64,000 nucleotides of DNA, from contig OZ026562.1 in the NCBI GenBank assembly GCA_964020155.1, forward strand, positions 222,501-286,500, read 5' to 3'. The notes under the pieces were generated by a model. It did not search any database and was not told where the DNA came from. It saw only the letters and a list, made by a program, of their open reading frames with translations. This document shows, one piece after another, positions 43,122-63,309 of this stretch. Position numbers and translations under genes: made by a program. The stretch's first letter is position 1; each line of letters opens with the position of its first letter. This DNA is from Chondrilla cf. caribensis (lineage: Eukaryota; Porifera; Demospongiae; Chondrillida; Chondrillidae).

Positions 43122-43264
43122 GTATTTCTTTATAGTTGTAGGACTATTGTTTAACATGTCTATAGCGATATTCAAACAATTCTTTTCACAAATTAATCAT
43201 TCGTTCAAATTAATCAATCGCTATAGACATGTTAAACAATAGTCCTACAACTATAAAGAAATAC
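43122..43264. repeat. Perfect 48-bp inverted repeat with 47-bp spacer
   Basis: The left arm 43122-43169 begins GTATTTCTTTATAGTTGTAG and is the exact reverse complement of the right arm 43217-43264. A transcript would fold into a long hairpin. Right arm runs directly into the next minisatellite. Confidence 0.95.
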
Positions 43265-43770
43265 CACTCACAACCAGCGTCCACACCACTCACAACCAGC
43301 GTCCACACCACTCACAACCACCGTCCACACCACTCACAACCAGCGTCCACACCAACACAAATCACAACCAGCGTCCATACCAACACACCAGCGTGCACAC
43401 CAACACCACTCACAACCAGCATCCACACCACTCACAACCAGCATCCACACTACTCACAACCAGCGTCCACACCAACACAAATCACAACCAGCGCCCACAC
43501 CAACACCACTCACAACCAGCGTCCACACAAACACAGCTCACAACCAGCGCCCACACCAACACAGGTCACAACCAGCGTCCACACAAACACAGCTCACAAC
43601 CAGCGCCCACACCAACACAGGTCACAACCAGCGTCCACACCACTCACAACCAGCGTCTACACCAACACCACTCACAACCACCGTCCACACCAACACAGCT
43701 CACAACCAGCATCTACACCACTCACAACCAGCGTCCACACCAACACAGATCACAACCAGTATGGACACCA
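43262..43770. repeat. Minisatellite of CACAACCAGCGTCCACACC modules
   Basis: About 22 modules of two lengths (with or without an extra AACACAGCT-type piece). Confidence 0.93.
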
Positions 43771-44000
43771 GCTTACAAGTTTGAACCTAAACTGCTAATA
43801 ATTACCAACTTGCATTAATTAAATACACTGGAAATGAGTTATGTCCTCAATCTGATTGCAATAATCGTGCACTCTAATAGCGGAGACAGAAAGGCTGGAT
43901 AACCAGCCAAGGTCAGACCGCCACTGTAAACTGACGTACAAATTTAATTTTGGGTTTTTCGTAAGGCTTGGGACATACAAACACACAAAAATATACACGT

Positions 44001-44054
<54 letters not shown>
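44001..44054. repeat. (CA)n microsatellite, intergenic
   Basis: About 26 CA units. Confidence 0.95.
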
Positions 44055-44055
<1 letters not shown>

Positions 44056-44606
44056 ACACGTACGTATCGAAAGGTATCCATTCTGTGTCCATTCATTGAC
44101 AATGCATGGGTACATTCAATTATAGATATCAATATCAGGCTATAATTCGAAGCGACGAATTACCGAATATCTTGTTAAGGTTTCTGTGAGCTACTTCTCG
44201 CTCGTTTGCGAGATCTACAGCTAAAATAGAGTCCAATTCGAACACCATGTTAGCAGCACTTTGCTGCCCACGTGCTGGCTTGTAAAATCACCAGTACAGC
44301 GAATACTCCTTATAGAAAAAGCATCAGCTTGAATACACTTCATAAAAGACTCACCAACCAACGTGTCTCCCTAGAGCTCGAAGAGGCCTTATCAAAGAAT
44401 TATTACTGTCTTGGGATGAATGGGCCTTTATATTGACCTCATGCTACTTCCACTTTCTGATTATATCCGGTTCGACGTCATCCATTTCCGGCCTGGTCGT
44501 CTGGTCACCCGCGTTGTACCAACAAGGGAGGAAGGTACGTACCTCGATCTGCGGAGATATTGTAGTTTGTTGCTGTTTATTTTGATTACCGGAACGCCTT
44601 GATACG

Positions 44607-50962
<6,356 letters not shown>

Positions 50963-51400
50963 GACTGTGACTGTATGGCACGATTATAGTGACAATATTA
51001 TTATTCCGTGCTTTATTTTACAGATATTGCTACATTTTATAAGTACAAGTGGATATATATTTCTGATGTAATGTTTCTGAGTATAAACAAGAGATTTTTA
51101 ATTCTACCCCACTGAAACGGAAACTATTCTTGTCACTTTCGATTGCGAATATTACATTGCATGACTCGCGTTGTATTATAGTCGCATACTATAGTTGGGT
51201 TATATACGGAGTACATGTGTTTATGCGCATGCGTGGAAAGGATTATTATACGTTACGATCACGTCATTAGCCCGGGGAAAACCCCTTTGGACTATAAACA
51301 CTGTCACGTGCTTACTTTATACGTACAGTGCACTGCGGTTTTGCAATGTAATAGACATCGGATATTGTAAACGAGTTACATATTGAACGACCCGTGGAAG

Positions 51401-53502
51401 ATGTCCTCACAACTGAAGCTAGCGCTGCTCTACATATTGATAGTGGCTTATTCGACAATCGGACAGAGAAGGTTTGTTATTAGCATGATGTAATCAACAG
51501 AGCTAGTTTTTTGTGTTTGTAGGAAGTTATAGACCATATAAGTCGTAACTGAGCGATAAGAAGTACTAGTTAGCGTCTTCTGAGGCGGACGGAGTGTCAG
51601 TTTCATATAGGCTCGTAGTGTATGGCATGATTTATCTAATGGAGTTGGCGCCCAATTTCGGTTCGTAAGACCCTCGTCCTACACCTCGAGTGGTTCACAG
51701 CAAGGTTGTTGTCATCACACAGTGGTGTGTTCGACGCACTGTCGTATCCAGTGAACAACCTTCATTGAAGACAGTGTGTTCACTATTCCAGTGTAAATGT
51801 ACCCGTATCTAGTGGTACTTCACTGTATAGGATGTAGTATGGATATTGTATAAGTGTTAGGGGGATGATTTAATAGGTTTTTATGTCTAGAACAGTGAGT
51901 ATGTGCTTCGAACCATTGGATGACCGTGATGGAATCCAACTGATCTCCATGGTATTGATTCTGTGATAAAGTTCACACCACTTCATAGGAAAATTAACCT
52001 TTTTCCTTAAAACTATTGGCAAAATAGTGGCTATGTCCATGTAGGAGTTATCACTTGAAATTGAATGCTCAGTTAGACTTGGGCAGGTGTGTTACAGGTG
52101 TGTGGGTTTGTGCCTATTTATGAAATATTTCTTTACATTAAAGGATAGTTTGTAATTGTATTCATGGCCGTTCACTTTCACTATTATTGCATATGTTTGT
52201 ACAACCTAGAGGTGACAGTCCAGACCCCCGATGTGGGAACATGTCACTGTACATACACCGCACAAGTGAGTCTGTGGGAGGTCCGACTCATGAATATCAG
52301 TGTTACCATGGTTGTGATGTCTGTTCACTTTCAAGATGAAATCAATGTTCGTATATCGCTCAGTGCGTCTTCAGAAGAAGCATGCAGTCGTTGGTTATCA
52401 TCTGCCAAAAAAGTAAGCAAAACTAAGTTGTTTGGAGAAAAATTGCATTATTGGAGACTGGTTTCTACTAAAGGGGTCAGGTGATGCTGGCGGACAGTCT
52501 GAATGTGTTGCTGGGTTATTTTGGTGTCTCTCTTGGGTTGCAAGTAAATGCTACATGTATCAGAATATGTACGGATCGTGTGAAGGAGATATGATTACTT
52601 TTGTGGCTCAGTTGGAGTCGGACAGCAGTCAGGAACCATGCAAAGGTTTTTGTGTTTGTGGTGTGTGTGGTGTGTTAATTCTTCACCTTTGATTGGTACA
52701 CTTTCGATGCAGGTGTACATGAACCTCCGCCAGCTGATTGTTGGAATGGAGTGTCCATAGACAAAGATTGCACGGGCCCATTCAACAGGAGTGTCGTGAC
52801 TCCCTTTTGTATCCCACATTCGGATGTACCATATCCAGATGTACCTCTCAATCCAGCTAATTTGGTTGGGTGGATCATCATTTCTGTTGTCATTGCCGCC
52901 TTTGTAATTGCGCTAATTTTAGTTGCCGTGGTGACTGTAGTTGTAATGTGTCGGTAAGGCTCTTTCACTGCATTGTGCTGTGTTTGCATGTTTACAAGCT
53001 ATCCCATTTCAAGGATATCCACGGGGAGGTATCTCTCTACTCTGCATAGCTCATTAAACCACCTGACACATGTGTTATCATTCACCTTGCATCTTACAAG
53101 AGGATTATTATAGTTAAGGGGTTTATGAGTGTGGTTGTGAATGTAAGGTCAGGAGGGTTAGGCTAGACTTGTAGTAATGCCTGGAACACCTTCATCTGGG
53201 GAAAATTCATATTAATTAAATTCTAATTTAATTTATGTTTACATTTCACCTTGCCCAGCAAAAAGGCTAGAAGGCGAGGAGAGGAAGATGTAGACCTATT
53301 GGTTACACCACCTGGCTCTTTGCAGAGACAATATTATGGAGCTGGTATGACCAACCCAGCAGTGGGCGGGGCACAGATAGGAGATACAATCAGAGGAAAT
53401 AAGCATCAGAAACTGCTGTCATCTCGCACTCAATCACTGTTATCTAGAGACAGCTTACTGCTGTCTTTGAACTCTGATCAGGTTGTCGGATTTCAAGAAT
53501 AA
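51401..53502 (+). CDS. Single-pass membrane protein with Cys-rich ectodomain, unknown
   Basis: Six exons fit in phase (286 residues): 51401-51471, 52210-52265, 52336-52412, 52474-52645, 52713-52953 and 53259-53502. Signal peptide KLALLYILIVAYSTIGQ. The mature N-terminus reads RRGDSPDPRCGN, including an RGDSP integrin-type motif. The ectodomain has about 11 cysteines (SECVAGLFWCLSWVASKCYM, GSCEGD, PADCWNG, DKDCTG, PFCIP) and few N-glycosylation sites. One membrane helix (WIIISVVIAAFVIALILVAV) is followed by basic residues and an acidic dileucine motif EEDVDLL close to the membrane. The tail ends DQVVGFQE. I do not recognise the family. Phase agreement of all joins supports the model, but homology does not. 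Confidence 0.68.
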
Positions 53503-53629
53503 ATGTAGTTAACGATATTCATGTTATATTTTATTCGGATAGTACCCGCCCATTCCACACCCATACACCGGGCCTCTACGTATAGCTATACATACACGGT
53601 ACTTTCCAGCCTACTTGGTCACGAATTCG

Positions 53630-55657
53630 ATGATGAGGCAGTTGATTTTTCTTCAACTTTTCTGTGTCGTCTCTCTCGGTGAAGTCCTCGGAGATGCTAG
53701 AGTGACCAGAGAGTCGGTTTCTTCTCTTCGTTTCTTTGTTGATTTCAGTCGAATGACAGATTATTTGTTTACTTTCGTTGTTTCTGCATCTATTAGGTCT
53801 AATGATACAGTTTGTGGCCTTCTGAAGCGTGAGACCTCTAAGACTGACGCACCGGAAGGTTACCAGCTCGCTTTAAACGTGACGTGTAAACCTTATGGTG
53901 GCAGACGAAGTTATAATTGCACAAAATTGAAAGTAAGTCATTTCGTCATTCTCCATTATTGAACGTGTGTCTACACCTTCCATTGTCTCTGAAGAACGAC
54001 ATTGGGCACACCTGTTTGAAAAGATGGAAGACTTGCCTAAGGAGCGCTTTCGCAAGAGTCTATGACTTTAAGAAAGTGGTCTCCGAGGATCAGAAATATT
54101 ACTCCATAATGTTTGTCAGGGCTTTTAAGAACACTACATCGTTGACAGATGGCTACGATGAAAGCATAGAAAGTGTGTTCGGTTTACAGCAGTACATGCA
54201 CGCATACGTAGTACGTGGGAGGGTACTGTATGGCGAGCAAAGTGGCTGGTTATGTAGCGTGGATTTGCGGTTCTGCTCCCGATTAATCGTCACAGTATCT
54301 GCAGTTTGATCTACGTGATCTATATATGCACAGAATACTAGATAAATGCAGGACAATACAGGCAGGCGCGAGCTTGAACCCATGTAACTGTATGTGTGAA
54401 TTGTAGGAATGATTCCGAATGCATGATAGTTGTACATGTAGTGCCACAATATACTTTAATTATTGCTGGTCAAGCACCTTAAAATTGTAGTATGTTGGTC
54501 TGTTATTTAGCAACTTTAAGCCCAACACTATGCAAATGTCAAGTGTACCAAATGCCAGCTCACTACAAGTTGATATTGTCACAGTTGATGATTGTTTCCT
54601 GACAAAACCTAGCATCCGATTGTTCGCAGATCAAAAATAGCTCAAAATCTTGGTCATCAATTCCCCTACATCCTATACACTGTCAGAATATTTCATTGAT
54701 TCTTGCATGTTTGTCTAGCACATGTAGTTATCGATAGGCAATTCCGGACCTGCCTGGAGGAACATACTATGAAGGTACTGTATGGATGCACTGGGAACCT
54801 GACGACAGAAGATGACCTTCTTGAGTGCAACACAGACTACTCCCAGGTGACAACGACTCCTTCAAAGTCGATACAACTCACTCCTTCAAAGTCGATACTT
54901 GCTGGCATTTTGGCATCTATTTTTGGTGGAATTGCCCTTGGTGTAATCATCGTTTTTGTCATAGCAGTTGTTACTTACAGAAATCTCAAACCTAGGCCTG
55001 GTGGTCAAGATGGTCCTCATCCACTCAAGAAGAGAACCCCAACGTATGTACAATGATGATAATTTGATTGTATGTGTTGTGAGTTGTATTATATGAATAT
55101 CATTCGACACTGTTGATATCAAATTATGGTCTCTGTACTCCTTCAATAGTCCCTCTCTATCAGGATCAAGTGACGAGCGCACGTCCTTATTGAATAATAT
55201 AGAGAGTAACCAGTCCAGTTATGATGGTCAGTCCGCACCCCCAAAGGAGACACAAGTTGAAGTCCACCCACAACCCTTACCACCAGCAAAACCTGCACAG
55301 CCCGATGCCCAGGGGTTGACTCCCACTCCGAATGACTTTGGAGCTGGTACTCTTGGAGGATCACATCATGTGACCATAGTGGGTAAAAAGCCTTCTTCAT
55401 CTGCAAGGAGAAAACCTACTTCTACATCTTGTCCACAAAGCTCATCAAGTGATGATGGAAAGAAGAAGCATCACACTGATGTGGCTCATGACAGACCTAG
55501 GAAGAAGAAAGTAAATCGATGGTTGAGCAATGATGACTTGCAGTTCATGATTGATACTGGCTCCTCTAATGGAACATCTGATTCGCAACCCACCTCAATG
55601 GACTCAAACGAACCTTCTGTTCCATCCACAAGTTCGGACAATGAGCACATTGCATGA
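53630..55657 (+). CDS. Second single-pass membrane protein with signal peptide, unknown
   Basis: Four exons fit in phase (437 residues): 53630-53932, 53995-54172, 54719-55043 and 55150-55657. The end of exon 2 is the least certain; I chose a GTGTGT donor at 54173 because it restores phase. Signal peptide MMRQLIFLQLFCVVSLGEVL. The ectodomain has cysteines at VCGLLK, TCKPYG, NCTKLK, TCLKRWKTC, RTCLEEH and GCTGN, and N-glycosylation sites NDT, NVT, NCT, NTT and NLT. One membrane helix (ILASIFGGIALGVIIVFVIA) follows. The 200-residue cytoplasmic tail has a near-membrane acidic dileucine DERTSLL, Pro-rich stretches, basic patches (DDGKKKHH, RPRKKKVNRW) and many serines. No family recognised. Its architecture resembles the gene just upstream. 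Confidence 0.66.
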
Positions 55658-56033
55658 GGTGTGCTACTGACTCCTAATACAATGCACATATTGGTTGTGT
55701 GCGATTACAGTACTCTACGTACAAGTGTGATAGACTACGTATAGCTATGGTTTGTATAGGTATTTCGTCATACACTATAGCTAGATACTGGTTTGTATTA
55801 TTTCCTATTATTGTGGATTCCATATGTAGTAAGCCTTGATTAATTTCCCACATGTAATAATAATAATTATCATGTCAATTATGAGTGCAATATTCATTTA
55901 TATTAAAAATTATTATTCGATTATTATTAATATAATCAAAATATGTACACAAATACACTAAAGTATCGCTACAAGTTTTCTGGGGCTGCTGAGATCCACG
56001 AACAGTCATCACAGAATCCTCACGAGCTGAAAC
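55658..56033. other. 3' flanks; left copy of a duplicated segment
   Basis: About 55677-55910 is nearly identical to 63310-63540. No gene. AT-rich. Confidence 0.7.
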
Positions 56034-57868
<1,835 letters not shown>

Positions 57869-58071
57869 TTTTGAATCACAGTGTGTTGCGCAATATTTAC
57901 TATCCAGGGTACAGAACACGTGTCGCCAAAGCTGTCCCGAACTGACAGAAGGTAACGAAGCAAATTGAAGACCTTGTCCCCTGTCACCGGCCTTCCATCA
58001 CCCGCGTGACTGTCGTCATATCAACTGTAAGCTAACATGATCTTTGAACCAGTATCAACGGTTGAAAGCAA
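57869..58071. promoter_or_regulatory. Bidirectional promoter, CTU1 / ZIP copy 1
   Basis: 203 bp between divergent ATGs. A related, longer version (272 bp) sits between the CTU1 pseudogene and ZIP copy 2, so the promoter was duplicated with the genes. Confidence 0.6.
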
Positions 58072-59558
58072 ATGAACGACTCCGTGTCATCTTCTCCCTC
58101 ACTCGCTACTAACGTACGGCTAAGAATTGGTCTCTTGTTTATTCTGTTGGTATCCAGTGCTGTCAGTACTGCTCTCCCGGTACTGCTATCGCTGAAGTTT
58201 TCTAAAAGTGTCAAAAAGGACCCGTTATGGAGAAAACTATTACTGAGTTGCTTGAACTGTTTTGCTGGAGGAGTCTTCCTTGGTGTAACCTTTCTTCATT
58301 TGTTGCCCAATTTGTCGAGAGACTGGGACATTATTTTGAGCGATGTGTGGCCTAGTAAGTATCCGTTCAACGATTTCCTCGTGGTTTTGGGCTTCTTCCT
58401 TATTCTGGTCATCGAACAGATCGCGCACACGTGCCAAAACGGGAACAAGAAAGAGACAGTCGTTGAGACGTCAGAAAAGCCTCATTCCGAGCAACAAGTC
58501 GCCATTAAGAGATACAGGAGCCAGCCGAACATTCTAGCCAGCCTCCAAGGCTTGACTGCTGAGGAGCATGTTCTGTCACTGCAGTACCACAGTGACTGTA
58601 ATGTGTGCGAGAGAGAGCATAGGAAACATAAGGGGTCAACCTCCTCTTGTACCCAAGGACCCTTGGTGTATGCCAGGAGAGCTTGCGAGTTGCCCAACGA
58701 CCCCAGGCTACATGAACAGCCACCTTCTAATGTTAACCATCAACAGAACACAGAGGAAGTCAATGACAAGACAGCGTTGTTGAGCTCTGCTGACTATCAA
58801 GAGGACAGTCCCTTCACATCACCAGATCGAAAGAACAGTGAGAACAAGCCTGTGAGCACATCCAGCGGTAGTCAGAGCAGCTTAAGGGCATTATTCCTTG
58901 CTGTTGCACTGTCTGTACATTCCATATTCGAAGGACTTGCTTTTGGTCTGATTGGGAGTGACGCTGTGGTAAGTTTACATCACAGAAGGATACATCCTTG
59001 TTGAAATCATGCACTCCCTCTGGGGTAATTGATGGATATGTGTAGGAGCACACTGATATTTGACAGTAGCTAAAAACTTGTTCTGTATAAGCTGTAATAC
59101 ATAAATAGTGCTGGTGTGTGTGTGTGTGTGTTTGATTTTTTGTATATATATATTACATGATTAATACTTCACCTTTGCAGGCAGTCCAAGTATTTGTTGG
59201 CATTGTCATCCACAAGACTGTCATAGGACTCTCTCTTGGGATAGCATTCGTCACCTCACAGAGCAAGATCTGGCTCTCCCTTGTCTTGACCTTCATATTT
59301 GTAGTCAGCAGCCCAGTGGGGATAGCGGTAGGACTGGGCATACGCACACACGCCGGTGATAGCATAGGATCGATCATCACAAGTGCCATTCTGGAGGCTC
59401 TGGCTTGTGGAACCTTCGCTTACATCACTTTCCTGGAACTGATCGGACACGAATTTTCCAACGTCCAATCTGCCAGTGCTCGTCATCGGCTTGGGCTGGT
59501 CCTATGTGCTGTCCTTGGTTTCTGTTTACTGGCTGGACTGACCTTCCTCCCTGGCTGA
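58072..59558 (+). CDS. ZIP zinc transporter, SLC39A1/2/3-like, copy 1
   Basis: Imports zinc and similar metals into the cytosol. Two exons fit in phase: 58072-58968 and 59181-59558 (424 residues). Eight membrane helices are expected: helices 1-3 in residues about 17-125 (IGLLFILLVSSAVSTALPVL, FAGGVFLGVTFLHLLP), a long cytosolic loop with scattered His/Cys (CNVCEREHRKHKG), and helices 4-8 after residue 270. Metal-site motifs are HSIFEGLAFGL (helix 4) and IHKTVIGLSLG (helix 5), typical of the ZIP1-3 clade. It ends AGLTFLPG. The only intron contains a short TG tract. Confidence 0.94.
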
Positions 59559-59877
59559 TGTCTTAGATGATACATATACCATAATTATTGTATAAATTGT
59601 TATATAAAATGTGTATAGTATATTGACCGTCCTAAATGTATTTATCTTTTTATTGTGTACATTATGATATTGTTATTTATATCATTTGGTAATATCCAAG
59701 GTCAATCTTATATTTGTAAGAATATAATGTGATAATGATGACCATGTGTGCATGTGTTTGCAATAATTTTCAATTTTCAAATTGCAAGTTCAAATCATCT
59801 CGACAATCACTATAAAGTCTGTAACACATCCGGGAGGGTATATTATGTTACACCCCAGTTGTCTAGCTATCAACTAT

Positions 59878-59918
<41 letters not shown>

Positions 59919-60262
59919 ACCTATTTCTTATTAATAATATTATTATATTTATTGTTTCTTATGTATGATAACCCAATTGCCATTGTATCTTGTGTAGTGC
60001 TACATTGGACCTATCCGTGTCCTAGCACCTTATGGTGTGGTGCACTTTAATAATATTGATTGATTGATTGATTGATTGATATATATATACAGTACAATGA
60101 ATTATAATTAATACATTGGTATTTGCTTCTATATAAGGTGGTGGATTAATTACTTTGGTATATAAACTTGATATTCGTTAGTACTTGTATCTTATATCGG
60201 TGCAGGGGGAATAAATTCGACATTTTATAGCTGGTCACCATGAGGCCTATGTCTATATACGC
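59559..60262. other. 3' flank of ZIP copy 1
   Basis: AT-rich sequence with a CA/TA tract (59877-59918) and a short TTGA repeat (60055-60080). Near 60216-60245 it carries a piece of an interspersed repeat (GACATTTTATAGCTGGTCAC) that recurs at 63.0 kb. Confidence 0.65.
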
Positions 60263-60614
60263 AGTATGCGTACATGACAATCTCCTCCGACTCTCATACG
60301 TGTATTTGAACGGTTTTGAACGAGGTATGGAACCATCTGCATCAGATCCTGTTCAGGATTGAACATTGAACCATTCTCTCACATACATGTACGCACTAAC
60401 ACCACAGACAAGGTCTTCATGATGTAGGCCAGTCCTTCCCGCCGCTCGCCGCGATGGCGACGTACTCCCCTCTACGAAACAAACGGTTAGATGTGATGGT
60501 ATGATGAACCTCAGTCTCGAAAACATCGTAAAAATAAACTTTACATAAAGAGTCGCCGTTCTTGGGACGCTTTAATATAGCGTTCTTCTCACACATTCGG
60601 CAAGGGACGGCCGT
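60263..60614 (-). pseudogene. CTU1 pseudogene (exon 4 start joined to exon 1)
   Basis: 60263-60390 matches the 5' part of CTU1 exon 4 and its acceptor flank; 60409-60614 matches exon 1. Exons 2 and 3 and the intervening introns are missing. The start codon position reads ACG (60614-60612) instead of ATG. A deletion of 10 bp removes codons just after SGGKD and shifts the frame, and a small insertion shifts the exon 4 part. It cannot encode CTU1. Confidence 0.92.
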
Positions 60615-60886
60615 TTTTGAATCACAGTGTGTTGCGCAATATTTCTAGGATAACACGTGTCGCCGAAGCTGTCCCGAGAACTGACCTTTCCAGGAGCGCT
60701 TCCTTATTTGGAAGAGGGAACAGGGGCTGGTCACGCGAGACGCTGTCCCGAGAACCGTGACAGAAGGCAACGAAGCAAATTTGAAGACCTTGTCCCCTGT
60801 CCCCGGCCTGCCATCGCGCTCGTGACTGCCGTCATATCAACCGAAAACTAGCGTAATTTTTGAACCAGCGTCAACGGTTGAAAGAA

Positions 60887-61951
60887 ATGAACGACCCCGT
60901 GTCTTCTTCTCCCTCGCTCACTACTAACGTACAACTGAGAATCGGTCTCTTGTTTGTTCTGTTGGTATCCAGTGCTGTCAGTACCGCTCTCCCGGTACTG
61001 CTATCGCTAAAGTTTTCTAAAAGTGTCAAAAAGGACAGTCCGCTATGGAGAAAACTATTACTGAGTTCCTTGAACTGTTTTGCTGGGGGTGTCTTCCTTG
61101 GGGTAACCTTTCTTCATTTGTTGCCCGATTTGTCGAGAAGCTGGGGCATTATTTTGAGCGATGTATGGCCTAGTGATTATCCGTTCAACAATTTCCTCGT
61201 GGTTTTGGGCTTCTTCCTCATTCTGGTCATTGAGCAGATCGCACACACGTGCCAATACAAGAAAGAGACAGTCGTTGAGACGTCAGAAAAGCCTCATTCC
61301 GAGCAACAAGTCGCCATCAAGAGATACAGGAGCCAGCCTAACATTCTAGCCAGCCTCCAAAACGTGACTGCTGAGGAGCATGTTCTGTCACTAAAGTACC
61401 ACAGTGACTGTAACGTGTGCGAGAGAGAGCATAAGAAACATTATAAGGGGTCATCCTCTTCTCCCATTAAAGGACACCTGGTGTACGCCAGGAGAGCTGG
61501 CGAGTTGCCCAACGACCCCAGGCTACATGAGCAGTCACCTTCTAATGGTAACCATCAACAGAACACAGAGGAGATCAATGGCACAACAGCGTTGGTGAGC
61601 TCTGCTGAGCATCAGTATGGCAGCCCCTTCACATCTCCCGATCATAAGAACAGTGAGAACAAACCTGTGAACACACCCAGCGGTAGTCAGAGCACTTTGA
61701 GGGCATTATTCCTTGCTGTTGCACTGTCTGTGCATTCCGTATTCGAAGGACTTGCTTTTGGTCTGATCAAGAATGACGCCGAAGTAAGTCCAGTGTGTTT
61801 ACATCACAAGGATACATCCTTGTTGAAATCATGCATTCCCAGTGGAGTAATTGATGGATATGTACAGGGGTGCACTGATAATTGACAGTAATTAAAACTT
61901 GTTCTGTTTAAGCTGTAATACGAACGTAGTTGTGGTGTGTGTGTGGTGTGC

Positions 61952-61992
<41 letters not shown>

Positions 61993-62412
61993 ATTTTTTG
62001 TGTATATTACATGATTAATACTTCACCTTTGCAGGCAGCCCAATTATTTGTTGGAATTGTCATCCACAAGACTGTCATAGGACTCTCTCTTGGGATAGCA
62101 TTCGTCACTTCACAGAGCAAGATCTGGCTCTCCTTAGTCTTGACCTTCATATTCGTAATGAGCAGCCCGGTGGGGATAGCGGTAGGACTGGGCATACGCA
62201 CACACCCTGGTGACAACACAGGGTCGCTCATCACAAGTGCCATTCTTGAGGCTCTGGCTTGTGGAACCTTCGCTTACATCACTTTCCTGGAACTGATCGG
62301 ACACGAATTTTCCAACATCCAATCTGCCATTGCTCGCCATCGGCTTGGGCTGGTCCTATGTTCTATTCTCGGTTTCTCTCTAATAGCTGGACTGACCTTT
62401 CTCCCTGGCTGA
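60887..62412 (+). CDS. ZIP zinc transporter, SLC39A1/2/3-like, copy 2
   Basis: Tandem paralogue of the upstream ZIP, with the same two-exon structure: 60887-61783 and 62035-62412 (424 residues). The ATG at 60887 corresponds to that of copy 1; a longer frame upstream starts only at TTG. It keeps HSVFEGLAFGL and IHKTVIGLSLG, so it should still carry metal. Most changes are in the cytosolic loop (loss of GN in the QNGNKK region, HKKHYKGSSSS, ENKPVNTPSG), while membrane helices are almost unchanged, which suggests selection on function. Intron begins GTAAGT and contains a TG tract (61935-61989). Confidence 0.94.
61935..61989. repeat. (TG)n tract in ZIP copy 2 intron
   Basis: Longer than the matching tract in copy 1 (59114-59131), showing expansion since duplication. 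Confidence 0.9.
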
Positions 62413-63304
62413 TGTTACCTTAAATCTTTATTATGATTATACATATACCATATTGTATAAATTGTTATATAATATGTGTATTGACCTACCTAAATGTTGT
62501 TATCTTTACATTATGATATTGTTATTTGTATAATTTGGTAATATCTAAGGTCAGTCTTATATTTGTAGGAATACAATTGTGATGATGATGACTATGTGTG
62601 CATGTGTTTCTCCTATTCTCCCCCATACATTGAGCGTGGTGCTATAACCAGAATTTGGCCCCATAGCACCACTCCAAATTGATGGGGCTACAAACATGCA
62701 TGGAGATGGGAGTTGTTTCATATGTTAGCTTACATCCCCAGCTAAGTATGGCTACATTATTAGCTTGACATGCCCCTCTCCTACAAGCAATGCAAGATGA
62801 TGCTTTTCTCCTATATTCTCCCATACATTAACAAATATTAAGCACCTCTGAATGTAGCAGAGGTTATGGGGCACATACTGAGATGGGAATTGTTTCATAA
62901 ATTTGGTTACATCCCAAGCTAGGTCTGGATAGATTATCAGGTTGGCACTCCCTCTTGTATACATCAGTATTTGCACTATGATGCATCACATGGACACCTG
63001 AGTGACCATGGTGACCAGCAGTGAAATTTGACATTTTATAGCTGGTCACCACAAGGCCTATAGCACACCCAGGAGGGTGTTCATGCACAGACATTTGTGT
63101 TGATAAGTTTGATATGGTCACTGGGCAGCTCCTGGTAACCAGCAACAAAATGTGACATTCCCTGGCCAGTCACCAAGAGGACTATAGCACCTCCATTGGA
63201 ATGTACATACAAAAGACGTATTTATGTATGTATGGGAATTTATAGGAGAAATAACACTAAGCACCTTCCTTCGTAGCTCATGGGAGAGGTGGTGTGTCAA
63301 CATA
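62413..63304. other. Diverged repeats downstream of ZIP copy 2
   Basis: Two diverged copies of a segment of about 190 bp (62605-62800 and 62805-62990: CTCCTATTCTCCC, GAGATGGGA, TTGTTTCATA, TACATCCC landmarks). Two further copies of a block with TGGTCACCA and CTATAGCAC follow (63010-63070, 63130-63200). No coding frame with support. Confidence 0.65.
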
Positions 63305-63309
63305 ATATT

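Larger units (their letters stand above)
41223..44606. other. Repeat-rich intergenic region
   Basis: 3.4 kb between the divergent GPCR and EH-domain genes. It contains two minisatellites, a perfect inverted repeat and a CA microsatellite. A right-end fragment like the MITE termini (GGTTCCACTGTA near 42414) also occurs. Open frames at 43229-43818 come from the minisatellite. No gene recognised. Confidence 0.6.

Noticed and set aside
43229..43818. Thr/His/Pro-rich open frames up to 189 codons
   Set aside because: They cover only the CACAACCAGCGTCC minisatellite.
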